From Neostapfia colusana (Eukaryota; Streptophyta; Magnoliopsida; Poales; Poaceae), in NCBI GenBank assembly GCA_030760725.1, contig JASWHV010000009.1, positions 88,896,780 to 88,960,779 of the forward strand: DNA of 64,000 bases, in the 5' to 3' direction. Positions within the stretch are counted from its first letter, which is position 1. Each line of letters begins with the position of its first letter. The position numbers and the translations under genes were made by a program. The notes beneath the pieces were generated by a model. It was not told the origin of the DNA and did not search any database. It worked only from the letters and a program-made list of their open reading frames with translations. This document shows, in pieces, positions 1 through 10,026 of this stretch.

Positions 1-390
1 CCTTACTTTGAACTTAGATCATTATAATTCAAAGTTTTAATTCCCCTCATTTTTCATAAGTGCACATGAGCAGAATTTTCTTGCAACCACTTTTGTGGAT
101 TTTACAGATATCACCCTAAAACCCCATAGGACCCCCATTGAAAAAGCCTTGAATAGGAGTTGTGTGAGCCTTTGTGATGATTGTTTGTAATTGTGTGCTT
201 AGTGTGAGTGGTGGAACGTCTCAAGCTTTATCCATATCCACACATAAGTAGAAAGAGGTGTGAGATGCCTCAGCACTTGATTCACATCCTCATATGGGCT
301 AATATATATACAGTCCATCCACCTTGATGCATATACTTAGGGGGATCCATCTAAACTTCTAAATCTCTATTCTATCCAATTCCACTCAAG
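1..390 (+). other. Untranslated leader of element A
   Basis: This stretch matches the leader of element B (about 6030-6289) by eye, including the phrase around the ATATATATA run near 302-310 and the pyrimidine-rich end. It finishes TCCACTCAAG directly before the gag ATG, a 3' splice-site-like context. No ORF or tRNA gene is visible here. The primer-binding site of A lies left of the window. Confidence 0.7.
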
Positions 391-1955
391 ATGGTGAGAA
401 GAAACGCCGGCCGTCAAGGGAGGAACATCCAAGAGGTGGATCACGATGAAGTTCCTGTTAACCCCGGAGCTGGTGAAAACAACCTGGAACGGTTGATGGC
501 CATGCAGAATCAGCTTAAGCAGACCATGATCCAAACTATGGGTTAGCTGAAGGCCGACAACAACAACCCCGTTCCGTCACCACCGCCACCACCGCCGGCT
601 CACAACAGGCTGGGAGAGTTCATGAGGACTCGACCACCCACTTTTTCTCAAGCTAACGATCCCATGGAGGCTGACGATTGGTTGAAGTCCATGGAGAAGA
701 AGCTTGCCATCGTCCAGTGCAATGACCGAGAGAAAGTTCTCTTCACGTCACACAAACTCATGGGAGCAGCCGCCCGACTGGTGGGATGCCCTGTGCAACG
801 CTCATGTCGACCCAGAGACGATAACTTGGACTAAGTTCAAGGAGGGTTTCCGATCTCATTACATACCCACTGGTGTAATGATGCTCAAAAGACAAGAGTT
901 CGAAGGTCTCCGCGAAGGACAGAAAAGTGTGAATGAGTACCTCAACAAGTTCACACAACTGTCCCGGTATGCCCCCGAAGATGTTGACTCAGACCAAAGG
1001 AAGCAGTACCTGTTCATGAGAGGGTTGAATAATGAGATCCAGGTTCAGCTTCTCAACAATGACTACGCGAGCTTCCAGAATTTGGTGGACAAAGCCATAG
1101 TGGTTGAAAGCAAGATCCGAGAGATCTAGCGAGAGAGCAAGAGGAAGATGTCATACCAGCCACAAGGGAGCAACGTACGACCTCGGTACATGCCCCCAGC
1201 TGCACCGCAGTATGGATCGACCGCTCCTGCATACCGCCCTAATCAGCCACCACAGCAATGACCCGTTGCACAAGCACCTCGTGTGCCTTTACCTCCTACG
1301 CCTCGTCCCAACATGGGTGCTCCTGTTCAAAACCGCCGCCCCAACGTACCTGCTGCCGTAGGCAACAGGGCATGTTTTGCATACGGGAATACGGGACACT
1401 TTGCGAGCAAGTGCCCGAGGAGAGGTCCTGGACAGCAAGGAAACCGTGGACAGCAGAACTACGCTCGCGTCAGTGTGAACCATGTCTCTGCTGAGGAAGC
1501 GCAACAGGCTGAGGACGACGTAATTGGTATGTTCCTTACCAACTCCAACCCAGCCACCATGTTATTTGATTCTGGAGCATCACATTCCTTCATATCATCC
1601 AAGTATGTTGCCAAGCATAATCCACCCATAACACACTTGAAATATACTATGTTGGTTAATTCTCCCGGTGGAGAGATGAAGACTAATATAGTATGTCCGA
1701 AAGTAAACTTTAATTTAAGGGGGGTAGACTTCCTTGCAACCTCATTGTCTTGGATTCCCAAGGCTTGACATAATACTCGGAATGGATTGGCTAAGTAAGC
1801 ACAACGGAGTAATCCAATGTGCCAAAAGGAGCGTGCAGTTAACAAACGAGCACGGAACTCATATCGAGTTTGAGTCAGCCCAACCAACAGCCAAGGAGGC
1901 AGAATTCCCTCATCTATTCTCCACTAATGAATCTCGAGGGCGAGATTCAATTTAA
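391..1955 (+). pseudogene. gag-protease of element A, multiply broken
   Basis: Capsid precursor plus aspartic protease of a Ty3/gypsy element. Gag opens MVRRNAGRQG at 391. The capsid domain has the conserved stretches DWWDAL and HYIPTG, and YLNKFTQLSRYAP. The zinc knuckle at 1373-1414 reads CX2Y instead of CX2C, so one zinc ligand is lost. The protease active site LFDSGASHS is near 1564-1590, followed by DIILGMDWL near 1767-1793. Breaks seen: TAG at 544-546, a frameshift near 770, TAG at 1127-1129, TGA near 1258 and a 1-base deletion near 1735. After the protease the frame jumps straight to the element's 3' end, so all of pol downstream is deleted. A proline run near 570-600 lies between the N terminus and the capsid domain, as in B. 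Confidence 0.85.
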
Positions 1956-1967
1956 GGGGGGTAGATT
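1951..1967 (+). other. Polypurine tract of element A
   Basis: TTTAAGGGGGGTAG lies just upstream of the LTR start TGTGACACCC. It primes plus-strand DNA synthesis. The same arrangement, preceded by a CTCGAGG-GAGATT phrase, is found at the 3' ends of C, D and K. Confidence 0.85.
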
Positions 1968-2776
1968 TGTGACACCCTCATTTTCGGGTTCTGCATGTAT
2001 TCATGTTTCATGTAGAAAAACACTTTTAAAATAAGTTGAAATCGAAAAAGAATAAAAAAGTTAGCCAAAAAGAGCAAATTCCAGTTTACAGAGAGCGCCA
2101 AAGACAACTCCCGCGGCTCGCTGGCCACGTGGCGTGTTCGGAGCTCATCTCGGCAAATGGGGAGAGGTCCGGCGCTAAACTGGCTACCTGGCAGGCTCGG
2201 GGCTCATCCCCGCAAAGGGGGAGAGGTCCGACCCCGTGGGACACGTGTTTCCACCGGACCTAGCCTCTGCAGAGGAGGCAGGACAGTCCCGAACGACATG
2301 TGTCGGCTGCGGAGCTATTCACCGAGGAAAAGAGAAAGGACCAGCCGCGCGGGACACGTGTCGCTCTCGGAGCTTACTTCTGAGAGGTCCGGCCCCACTA
2401 GACACATGTCGCTCTCGGAGCTCACCTCCGAGAGGTCCGGTCCAATGGGACACGTGTCACCTCCGGAGCTCACCTCCGGGAGGTCCGACACTATCAGACA
2501 CGTGTCACCTCCGGAGCTTACCTTCGGGAGGTCCGTTACTGATGGAAACGTGTCAATCTCGGAGCTCGTCTCTGAGAAGAAAGGAAGTCTGGCGCTGTTA
2601 GGACACGTGGCACATCCGGAGCCACCTCCGAAGAGACGGGAGGTGCGGAATTGACACATGGCACCCCCGGAGCCACCTCCAAAGAGAGGAGGAGGTCCGG
2701 AACTGACACGTGGCATTCGCAAAGCTTGCCTCTTTTAAGAGAGGAGGTCCCGACCCACTGGACACGTGGCGCGCGC
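1968..2776 (+). repeat. 3' LTR of element A, U3 part only
   Basis: Starts TGTGACACCC right after the polypurine tract and matches the first part of B's LTR (2777 on). Only about 809 bp are present before B begins. Most of it is the G-box repeat array. No TATA box of its own remains. Confidence 0.85.
2120..2776 (+). repeat. Tandem G-box repeat array in the U3 of A
   Basis: Degenerate units of roughly 50-60 bp, each built as GGACACGTGTC, then CTCGGAGCTCACCTC, then GAGAGGTCCG. The palindrome CACGTG occurs at 2126, 2242, 2355, 2451, 2499, 2604, 2707 and 2764, with CACATG variants between. G-box/ABRE cores (ACGT) are bound by plant bZIP and bHLH factors (established knowledge). Acting as a stress- or light-responsive enhancer is inference. 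Confidence 0.8.
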
Positions 2777-2934
2777 TGTGACACCCTCATCTCTGGTTTC
2801 TGCATGTATTCATATTTCATGTAGAGAAAACATTTTAAAGGAAGTGGGAACAGAGGAATTATCAAATAGATAGCCAGTAAGAGCCGAATCCAGTTCACAG
2901 AAAGCGCCGAAGACAACTTACCGCGGCCGCTGGC

Positions 2935-3440
2935 CACATGGCGTGTTTGGAGCTCATCCCTGCGAAGTGGGGAGAGGTCCGCCGCTAAAATGGCTACGTG
3001 GCAGGCTCGGGACTCATCTCCGCAAAAGGGGAGAGGTCCGACCCTGTGGGACACGTGTTACCCTCGGAGCTAGCCTCTGCGGAAGAAGCAAATGCATTTT
3101 TTCTGTAGGACACATGTCACCTTCGGAGCTAGTCACCACGGAAATCAGAGGACCAGTCGCACGGGATATGTGTCGATCTCGGAGCTCACCTCCGAGAGGT
3201 CCGGTCCTATCGAACACGTGTCGCCACCGGAGCTTATCTCCGGGAGGTCCGACACTGTTGGACACATGTCAACCTTGGAGCACGTCTGTGAGGAAAGAAG
3301 GAAAGACCGGCACTAACACGTGGCGCACGCGGAGCTCACCTCCGAAGGAAAAGGGAGGTCTCACTCGTCTGACACGCGGCACAACTGGAGCTCGCCTCTG
3401 CGGAAAATGAGAAACCAGGCCCGATGGACACGTGGAGCCT
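2935..3440 (+). repeat. Tandem G-box repeat array in the U3 of B
   Basis: Same unit as in A: GACACGTGTC, then GGAGCTCACCTCCGAGAGGTCCG. CACGTG palindromes are at 3052, 3215, 3317 and 3429, with degenerate copies between. The array ends about 200 bp upstream of the TATA box, a normal enhancer position. Confidence 0.8.
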
Positions 3441-3633
3441 CCGGAGCTCATCACCGAGGAGGTAACGAGTTCTAGGAACGGTTTTTGGATTCTGTACGCG
3501 TAGAAATACCGGAGCAGAAACCGACCTGAATTCCACATCGAATCAATTAAAGATAAGATGTTAGGATCTAATGACGATCTGAATAGGACTCTTATTCGGG
3601 ATGCAATCAGATTAGGACTCTTCTCTTCCCGAT

Positions 3634-3641
3634 TATAAATA
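3634..3641 (+). promoter_or_regulatory. TATA box of the B LTR
   Basis: TATAAATA in an AT-rich spot, downstream of the G-box array and upstream of a GC-rich leader that ends in a 5' splice-site-like sequence at 3813/3814. It sits where RNA polymerase II start sites lie in plant LTRs. The start site itself (about 3665) is inferred. Confidence 0.65.
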
Positions 3642-4131
3642 GAACCCAAAACTTCTGGCCGAAACCACAAACTTCTTTTCCAAGTCCTGAGCCGGCAACT
3701 TAGAGCTCTATTCCCAAACCGCCGAGTAAACCATCGCCGGAGCACGGCAAGGAAGATCGCCGGAGGAAAGCCCAGCGATCTGAGGAGGACCTCGAGACCG
3801 AGAGGAACGTAAGGTAGGTCTCCAATACCACATTACGACATCGTTGTGTTTTCTTTGCATCTGTTCTTTGATTCCTTTCGAACAGAAGCCTTCTCGTGGA
3901 CAGATCACTTGATGATCAGGTTGATCTAAAAGACAAGATCATCGCCACGTCCACCTTTGATCCGAACACCCCTGTTCATCATAAAATCTATGCAAGCCAT
4001 GCAAGAACACGTGCAAACCAATCTAATAAACCTTATCATAGGATAGCATGCATATGCATCATCGCATCTAGTTTAAGATTTGTGCATGATATTGATTGCT
4101 GTAAATCTTGTATGCACATGATCCTACATAG

Positions 4132-5510
4132 TGGGACAAGCTCAGGGAGCTGTCTACGACCAGCTGCAGCAACAAGGTTTTGAGATCCAAGAACAACCGG
4201 AACCGCAAGAACAAGTCAAGTGCTCCTTGATCATATTGATCCTATGTTTTGGGTAAAACTGTTTTGTTTTGCGAAAAGGTGTGTGTGCTAAGTCAAACAT
4301 GATGGGAAACCCTTTTATAGGAGTTTACTAGTATGGTTAAACCACCCTTGTCGCCAGGGATGTTTATGAGTCGGGTATGGTTTTTGCTTTATGCTTCGCT
4401 GAGTCTATGGGATTGGGAAGCGAGATAGATGTGTCTAGCTAACTGCACTCGTAGTGATAATGAGAAACTGATGATGTTAATGAACGTGGATCGGAGGGAG
4501 ATCTAGACAAGCCTGGGTTTGTGAATGAGGTAGTATGAGATGGTGGTTTACTTGCCGTAGATCTAAGGACCGGTTCAAGCATGCACATGCCAGGATAACA
4601 GTGCCACCACAAGGCCAAGTATGGGTGCGGCTTAGCTGAGTAATTAGGTAAGTTGCTTTAGTGTTATGGACTGTGGAAGTCGCGGGGAATGGGAGTCGAG
4701 TGAGGACTGCCCTGGGAACTGCATGGCACAAGAGGGGGCCCGTGGATGGGAGAATTGGAGATTCTAGCCTGCCGGTGAAACCTTAGTGAGTCCATACATC
4801 TAGTAGCCCCTTTGTAAAGGCTATTTTGTGATCTCTTGGCCATACACCGATGGTTGTGTACTGGTATAATGAAGGTTCTGCAGTCGCCGACGGGTGACGA
4901 AATCACAAACTTGTGGGTAAAGAGGTGCAAACTCTGCAGAGTCTAAAACTATCATGATAGCCGAGCTTACGGTCACGAGCGCCTGGCCAACTGCCATGAT
5001 TAGTTGGGATGGTTATTGGGATGGTTCTTGGTTATGGTTATTGATTTTGGTTATGGTTTGGTTTTGGGACTGTTGAGTCCGGGTGATAAGATGGTTGCAT
5101 GACTGTTGAGTCATGGCGACGAGATTGGTCTCGTTGTGAGACGAAAGTTGTTTATGAGATGAGATGGTAGCGAATACTGGAAGGTATTCGTGAGATGGTA
5201 GCGAATATAAGGAGGTATTCGTGAGTAAGAATAAGGTTGGTTAATGTTCGGATGGAACACGGAAAGTGATGGAGGTATGTTGGTAATTTAATACATGCTG
5301 GGATTACATTCATTTAAAGTTAAGTTGCTGTTTTATCATGGTTTTATAAATCTGCTTTTCTGCAAATGAGCCTTTTTATACCTACCTTGTTATGAGCTAC
5401 ATATCATGTTTTCCCGCACTTGCTGAGTACATCATTGTACTCAAACTTGCATTATTATCTCCTCATCAGCAGCAGGAGAAGACTACTATGAAGACCAAGT
5501 GGAACATTAA
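4132..5510 (+). other. Putative split small ORF inside the B LTR
   Basis: Exon-like block 4132-4215 follows a CTACATAG acceptor-like site and encodes a Gln-rich stretch containing VYDQLQQQG and EIQEQPEPQEQ. A second block starts at 5476 after CAGCAGCAG and, in phase 1, reads on as an acidic stretch (EDYYEDQVEH) to a TAA at 5508-5510. The layout matches the LTRs of C, D, E, F, J and K: same phase, Gln/Glu-rich first part, acidic second part, early stop. Here the donor position reads CAAG|TCAAG rather than GT or GC, so this copy may be damaged. No start codon is assigned. Coding status is inference. Confidence 0.4.
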
Positions 5511-5823
5511 GGCGTGTGATATATTCTCAACCTTGCCTGTGGAGGGAGTAGAGATGGAGCCACTTCTGCTTAGATTTGCTTCCGCATTAGTTAAATCGCT
5601 TCCTCATTAGAATAAAGACTTCCGCTGCATAGAAATAAGACCTCTGCTGTGAACATGAGTCCAAGACTCATGAGATATTGAAGTAAACTCTTTTATTCGT
5701 GGTAATATATAATATGAATTCAGTTTGGGGAACGTATGTGTATGTGTGATGAACATCCTGGGCACACATATGCATTAGTTCTCGGTTCCATGGTTTTTCC
5801 ACAGAATTGAGGGCGCCACAGAT

Positions 5824-5836
5824 TGGTATCAGAGCC
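5824..5836 (+). other. Primer-binding site of element B
   Basis: TGGTATCAGAGCC, the 13 bases complementary to the 3' end of plant initiator-methionine tRNA, 3 bases after the LTR end. It primes minus-strand DNA synthesis. Confidence 0.9.
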
Positions 5837-6289
5837 ACGGGTTGACAGTAGGTTACACGCCTAGATAGAAACCTCAGATTGATATTAGAGCCACGGGCTA
5901 ACAGTAGGTTACACACCTAAATAGGAATCATAGACTGGTATTAGATACCGGTTGGTAGTCAAGCCACGCTGACCAAAGGAAGCACCCTAGGACGCTTAGA
6001 TTGGCTTTGAATCTACCTTGGCATAGGAAACCAGACTTTAATAGGAGTTGTATGAGCCCTTGCAATGATTGTTTGTGATTTTGTGCTTAGTGTGAGTTAT
6101 GGGACGTCTCCAAACGTTGTCCATATCCACACATAAGTAGAAATAGGTGTGATATGTCTCGGCACTTGCTCACATCCTCATATGGGCTAGTATATATATA
6201 TATATACAGTCCAACTCACCTTGATGCATATAGTTGAAGGGACCTACCTAACCTTCTAACCCTCTATTCTATTTCAATCTCTCTCACAG
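5837..6289 (+). other. Leader of element B
   Basis: About 450 bp between PBS and gag. It repeats the PBS-like phrase AGAGCCACGGG once (around 5889). It has a (TA)n run at about 6191-6206. There is no extra ORF, unlike C, E and F. It ends CAATCTCTCTCACAG directly before the gag ATG at 6290, a very good 3' splice-site sequence. Confidence 0.75.
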
Positions 6290-6523
6290 ATGGTGAGAGG
6301 AAACGCCGGCCGAAGGAACATCCAAGAGGATGACCACGATGATGTTCCTGTTAACCTCGGAGCTGGTGAGAACAACCTGGAAAGGTTGATGGCCATGCAA
6401 AAACAGCTTATGCAAACCATGATCCAAACTTTGGGTCAGTTGTAGGCAAACAACAACCCCGTTCCAGCACCACCGCCGCCACCACCGCCGGCTAACAACA
6501 GACTGGGAGAGTTCATGAGGACT
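6290..6523 (+). pseudogene. gag N-terminal fragment of element B
   Basis: Starts MVRGNAGRRN, matching A's gag start (391). It contains a TAG stop at 6443-6445 where CAG or a similar codon is expected, and the same polyproline linker as A. It ends after GEFMRT because element C is inserted there. Too little remains to contain the capsid domain. Confidence 0.85.
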
Positions 6524-6769
6524 TGTCACACCCGGTTTTTCCGAAGAACAACCAAGTGAATGTCACATGTATGCCAGGATCATTTTCTCATACATGTGAT
6601 GACAAATAGTGAAGCATCATTTATTATAAGCCAGGTGTCGAATGTAAATAAGTCTTACATAGCAAATGTCTCGATGGACAATAATAAGTTCATCACAAGT
6701 AAATAAACTAACAGCGGAATATTATTCTTGAGGGCTCCGTCACAGGCGTTGCCCGGGGACTCCGTGAAC

Positions 6770-7992
6770 CTAGAAACCTTCTTCGGGTCCAAAGTCTTGA
6801 TCATTATACACCACCTCATTTTCTTGACCTGAGAAGCAATATAAACCAACAAATATGCAAGGTTGAGTACCAATGGTACTCAGCAAGTGTGGGAAAGTTA
6901 TGTCATGCATGGCTAGAGCAAGGGGAGGTTGAACTCATGGTTAAAGCACTACGCAATTAATACCTATCACCTTAGCTTATTAAGCACCTACATTACTACA
7001 CAGGTGAAATGGTCCCAAACTCCCATTCCATCATCATAATCAAATAACCATAACATCATTTCCAATGTTAAGCTCCCCGCTTAACATCCACAACCTCCAA
7101 GGTCATCATACTCTAATCATGAATAAGTCCAAGCCACTCTTGACCGTGAGCACGGCTGTCATGACAGTTTTAACTCTGCAGAGTTTGCACCACTGTACCC
7201 ACATGTAGTGATTTCATCCCCCGTTGCCGGGTGGACTAAAAGAACCTCCATTGTGCCAGTGGCCACAACCACATTCACACTTCCCAGCTGTGTAGCCAGG
7301 AGATCACTACGAAGCCTTTACAAAGGGATTTCCGACGAGCGTGGGCCCACTGAGGTTTCACCCCTAACAGCATACAAGAGGCTCCAACCCCGCTGCAGTG
7401 GCCCCCTCTTGAGCCTTGCGGTTCATATGGTAGTCCAGCTGACACCTATTCCCCGCACCATCCAACACACCCATACTACGCCAGGGATACACCTAATTAA
7501 TTGGCCAAGCTGCCCCATCTCAGCATGTGGTTGGCACGGTAAAGCCAGGTTACATGCTCCATGAACCGGTCCTTAGGATCCAGGCAAGTACCAAACACAA
7601 ACCCGAGTCTCGTGCACCCAGCACCAACCAAATCATCCAACTTGCCTTGATCCCTACCTCTACATAACTCACAATATCTCATTCAAGAGTATGGTAAAAT
7701 AAACTGATGATCTCATATCCCAAATATCTCATTCTAAGCAAGGCTAAGCATAAGCATGTAAATAAATGACATGATAAAATGAATCCCAACCCAAGCTACA
7801 AGGAAACAAGGTAATGCAATTCTAGGGAAACATCCTAGTAAGGGTTTCATATTTTAATTTGGCAATGCAAATAACTCTAGCTACACATACTAGCATAGGA
7901 TCAAAGTGGTCAAGGACACTTGCCTCCTTCCTGCTGCTCTTGGAATGGGTAGTCCTGATCTTGGAAAGGAAGAACTTGGTCTGGAGCAGGTT
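6770..7992 (-). other. Putative split small ORF inside the 3' LTR of C
   Basis: On the minus strand, exon-like block 7992-7924 (69 nt) follows GATGTAG and encodes PAPDQVLPFQDQDYPF then QEQQEG. It ends at GGAG|GCAAGT, a GC-type donor. The second block starts at 6828 after TTGCTTCTCAG and, in phase 1, reads GQENEVVYNDQDFGP then EEGF to a TAG at 6772-6770. Block lengths (69 and 59 nt), phase and stop are identical in D and E and in K's 3' LTR. Against E, 7 of 11 differences in the first block are at third codon positions and none at first, which suggests past selection on this frame. No ATG is found in frame, so translation is unproven. Confidence 0.5.
6865..6881 (-). promoter_or_regulatory. Hairpin next to the LTR 3' splice site (C)
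   Basis: Perfect stem GAGTACC / GGTACTC with a 3-base loop, about 35 bases upstream of the acceptor at 6828/6829 on the minus strand. The same hairpin is at 14275-14291 in the 5' LTR. Its counterparts in other families keep pairing with different bases. Confidence 0.6.
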
Positions 7993-9577
7993 CTACATCA
8001 TACCATCACACATAGCAAAAGAAAAGCAACAATCCATAAGACATAGTTCACACTTCCACTTCATATAAACCACACATTCACATTTATGAAAGCCATTCAC
8101 AAATTCTATGTGTTGTGGTTACTCTATGTGTGTTGATTTTTGGCTTACATGCACTTTTAAACATGTGTATATGATTTCTACTTTTGTATTCATACTCATG
8201 TTGGCATACTATATATGAATTTCTAATTTAAATAAATCCCTTATATTTAATGGATACACATTTTAGCTACAAAGTATACATGAAAGGTATTTTCCCACTT
8301 CATATGTGTCTTCAAACCTTTTACCAACCCTAAACTGAATTCTTTGGATTTTGGAAACTTCATTTATCATTTTCTAGTTATTCCTACCTAGTATGCTATA
8401 TTTTCAGATTTATTTCCTATGCCTAAATGTGCACTTTATTATGAAAATAGTAAGACACCTCATCTAAACAGAATAGGTTTTGGGTCTAAAATATTAAATA
8501 ATATATTTTTGAACTTCTCTTCTGATGTGAACTGTTTTACATTTATTTTACTAATTTTCAGAATTATTCTATACTTAAAAATGTGTCCCTATAACCAATA
8601 AATGTGATTAATCAATTAAACAGATTCATTTCAGCCAAAAATCTATTTTTGTCTCACTCCAAGGTTTTCTAAGTACTGGAAAAGTTTTTAATTTGTCTTT
8701 GACAATATGTTTGTCCCACCTTTTTAAATTTTAACTATTAGCCACATATTCAAATTCCTAACTTTAATATCAACTAGGGTTAAAAAGGTAAACTCACCCC
8801 ACTTAAGGGTCCATTATATTATTTTAAGAACTTCCAGGGGTCTAGCTACACTTAACAGAGGAGTTTTTCCTAATTTTTATTAAGTCCAGGGGCTAAAACT
8901 GATTTTTAAATGAATTTACATGATTTTCTGAAGTTCCAGGGGCTAGATCAGAAGTTTCCGGGGCTAGCTCTTATTTTCCGAGAACCCCAGGGGGTAGCGC
9001 GTAAGAATTCCAGTCTTTATAACGTGGGGCTGACGTGGACCGTCCGATTTAAAACAGACGGCTGAGATTATAACATCCAACCGGTACGCGGGATTTAAAC
9101 TCTACCGTCCGATTTAAAATACCGTGCGATTTAAAATAAACGGCGCACAAGCGGCCACGTCGCTTTGATCGAGCGCGGGCGGCGCTGCCCGGCGGCGCAC
9201 GGCGGCGGGAGGCGGCGATCTCGCCGGAGAGTTTCGGATCTTCGTAAATTCTTCCTAGAACTGTGATTTTATGGCATAGATCAGTAGAGGGGAGGTCGGG
9301 GATCTCACCTCGGGGGTTTTCTTGAGCTCGGAGGTCCCGAAAAGCGATCGGCGACGAGGTCCGTGGTGAATTCACGGCGAAGCTCGTCGGCGCTGTGTTT
9401 GAACCGCAAGTCACTGAGTTTTCTGCACCTGCAAGGTTTCCCGGAGGCGGTGGATCAAGACCAGCGAGTTAGATCAGAATTCCCGAGCGTAGATCGAGCA
9501 GAATTCGCCGGAGGGGCTCGGGTTCTCACCGGAGAGAAAATTGGCGGATCGTGGGGGAAAACGGGATGGTGCCGGGG

Positions 9578-9585
9578 TTTTTATA
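9578..9585 (-). promoter_or_regulatory. TATA box of the C LTR
   Basis: TATAAAAA on the minus strand, followed within 50 bp by a GC-rich transcribed-leader-like sequence. The equivalent position in the 5' LTR (about 16961-16968) reads TATAATA. Confidence 0.65.
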
Positions 9586-9981
9586 GACGGGGGAGGGCGG
9601 CGTTCGGTTGTGATCGAGTTTGCGTCGCCCACGAACAAAATTCGGCTGGGATACGCGAGGATCCGGGGCAGTTTTGGTTCGGGGTGAGAAGAGTCCGGCC
9701 GAGCGCGGGCGCGAGCGCGAGGAGGAAGAAAGGTTGGCGGGCCCCGCGTGTCAGTGGGAAGAAGGGGGGCGCGCGGCTGCGGGCTGGCGCGGGATGGGGT
9801 GGGCCGGCTGGTGGGTTTCGGCCCACTGGCCGGTTTTTTTCTGTTTTTCTTTTTCTTTTTTCCATTTCTTTTCTGGTTTGAATTTGAATTTAAATTCCAA
9901 CTAAGTTTGAATTTCTGCAGCCCATGCAATACGTCCAAAATTTTTTAAATTCCCCTCTTAACAGGATTTTGGGGTGTTACA

Positions 9982-10000
9982 GCTCTACCCCCCTTAAAAG
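9982..10000 (-). other. Polypurine tract of element C
   Basis: On the minus strand: CTTTTAAGGGGGGTAGAGC immediately before the LTR start TGTAACACC. Identical in layout to K's tract at 59236-59254. Confidence 0.9.
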
Positions 10001-10026
10001 AAATCTCGTCCTCGAGATTGGTGTTT

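Larger units (their letters stand above)
1..2776 (+). mobile_element. Ty3/gypsy element A, RT/integrase-less derivative, left end outside window
   Basis: Order seen: leader, gag, CCHC knuckle, protease, then directly the polypurine tract and the start of a 3' LTR. Reverse transcriptase, RNase H and integrase are missing, so the copy can only have moved, if at all, using enzymes supplied in trans. Its leader and gag start are close to those of element B (5837-6523), so A and B are one family. The 3' LTR is interrupted at 2776 by B's 5' LTR; the bases before the junction (CGCGC) could be B's target duplication, but B's right end is lost so this cannot be confirmed. Confidence 0.85.
2777..5820 (+). 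repeat. 5' LTR of element B (3044 bp)
   Basis: Begins TGTGACACCC and ends GGGCGCCACA, followed by GAT and the primer-binding site. U3 carries the G-box array. A TATA box sits at 3634, so over 2.1 kb of the LTR is downstream of the likely start. That part holds a donor-like CGTAAG|GTAGGT at 3813/3814, a small split reading frame, a hairpin at 5425-5442, and AATAAA at about 5610, a candidate poly(A) signal. The stretch 4230-5380 shows no other coding signal and reads as intron-like sequence. Confidence 0.88.
2777..6523 (+). mobile_element. Ty3/gypsy element B, 5' portion
   Basis: A complete 5' LTR, PBS, short leader and the first 78 codons of gag are present. Element C (minus strand) is inserted at 6523/6524 within gag, after GGACT. 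The rest of B is not found to the right of C in this window and was probably lost in the deletion that ends C at 17118. Confidence 0.85.
6524..9981 (-). repeat. 3' LTR of element C (3458 bp)
   Basis: On the minus strand it starts TGTAACACCCC at 9981 and ends GGGTGTGACA at 6524. U3 is only about 430 bp, because the TATA box is at 9578-9585. The rest would be transcribed: a GC-rich leader with a donor near 9335, AT-rich intron-like sequence (about 8000-9000), a small split ORF, a hairpin at 6865-6881, and an AATAAA (minus strand) near 6630. Confidence 0.9.

Noticed and set aside
2036..3410. Open frames through the G-box arrays of A and B
   Set aside because: Repeat units whose length happens to keep several frames open; no protein similarity.
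6655..6873. 72 aa minus-strand frame MVLNLAYLLVYI across the hairpin and block 2 in C
   Set aside because: It overlaps the split ORF in another frame and closes early in E and K, so it is not conserved. A hydrophobic look alone is not enough.
9363..9948. Long open frames on both strands in the GC-rich LTR leader of C (also 59178-59871, 18426-19086, 37391-38212, 42447-43332)
   Set aside because: They are open on both strands at once, vary between copies of the same LTR and end in low-complexity tracts. This is what high GC content gives by chance.
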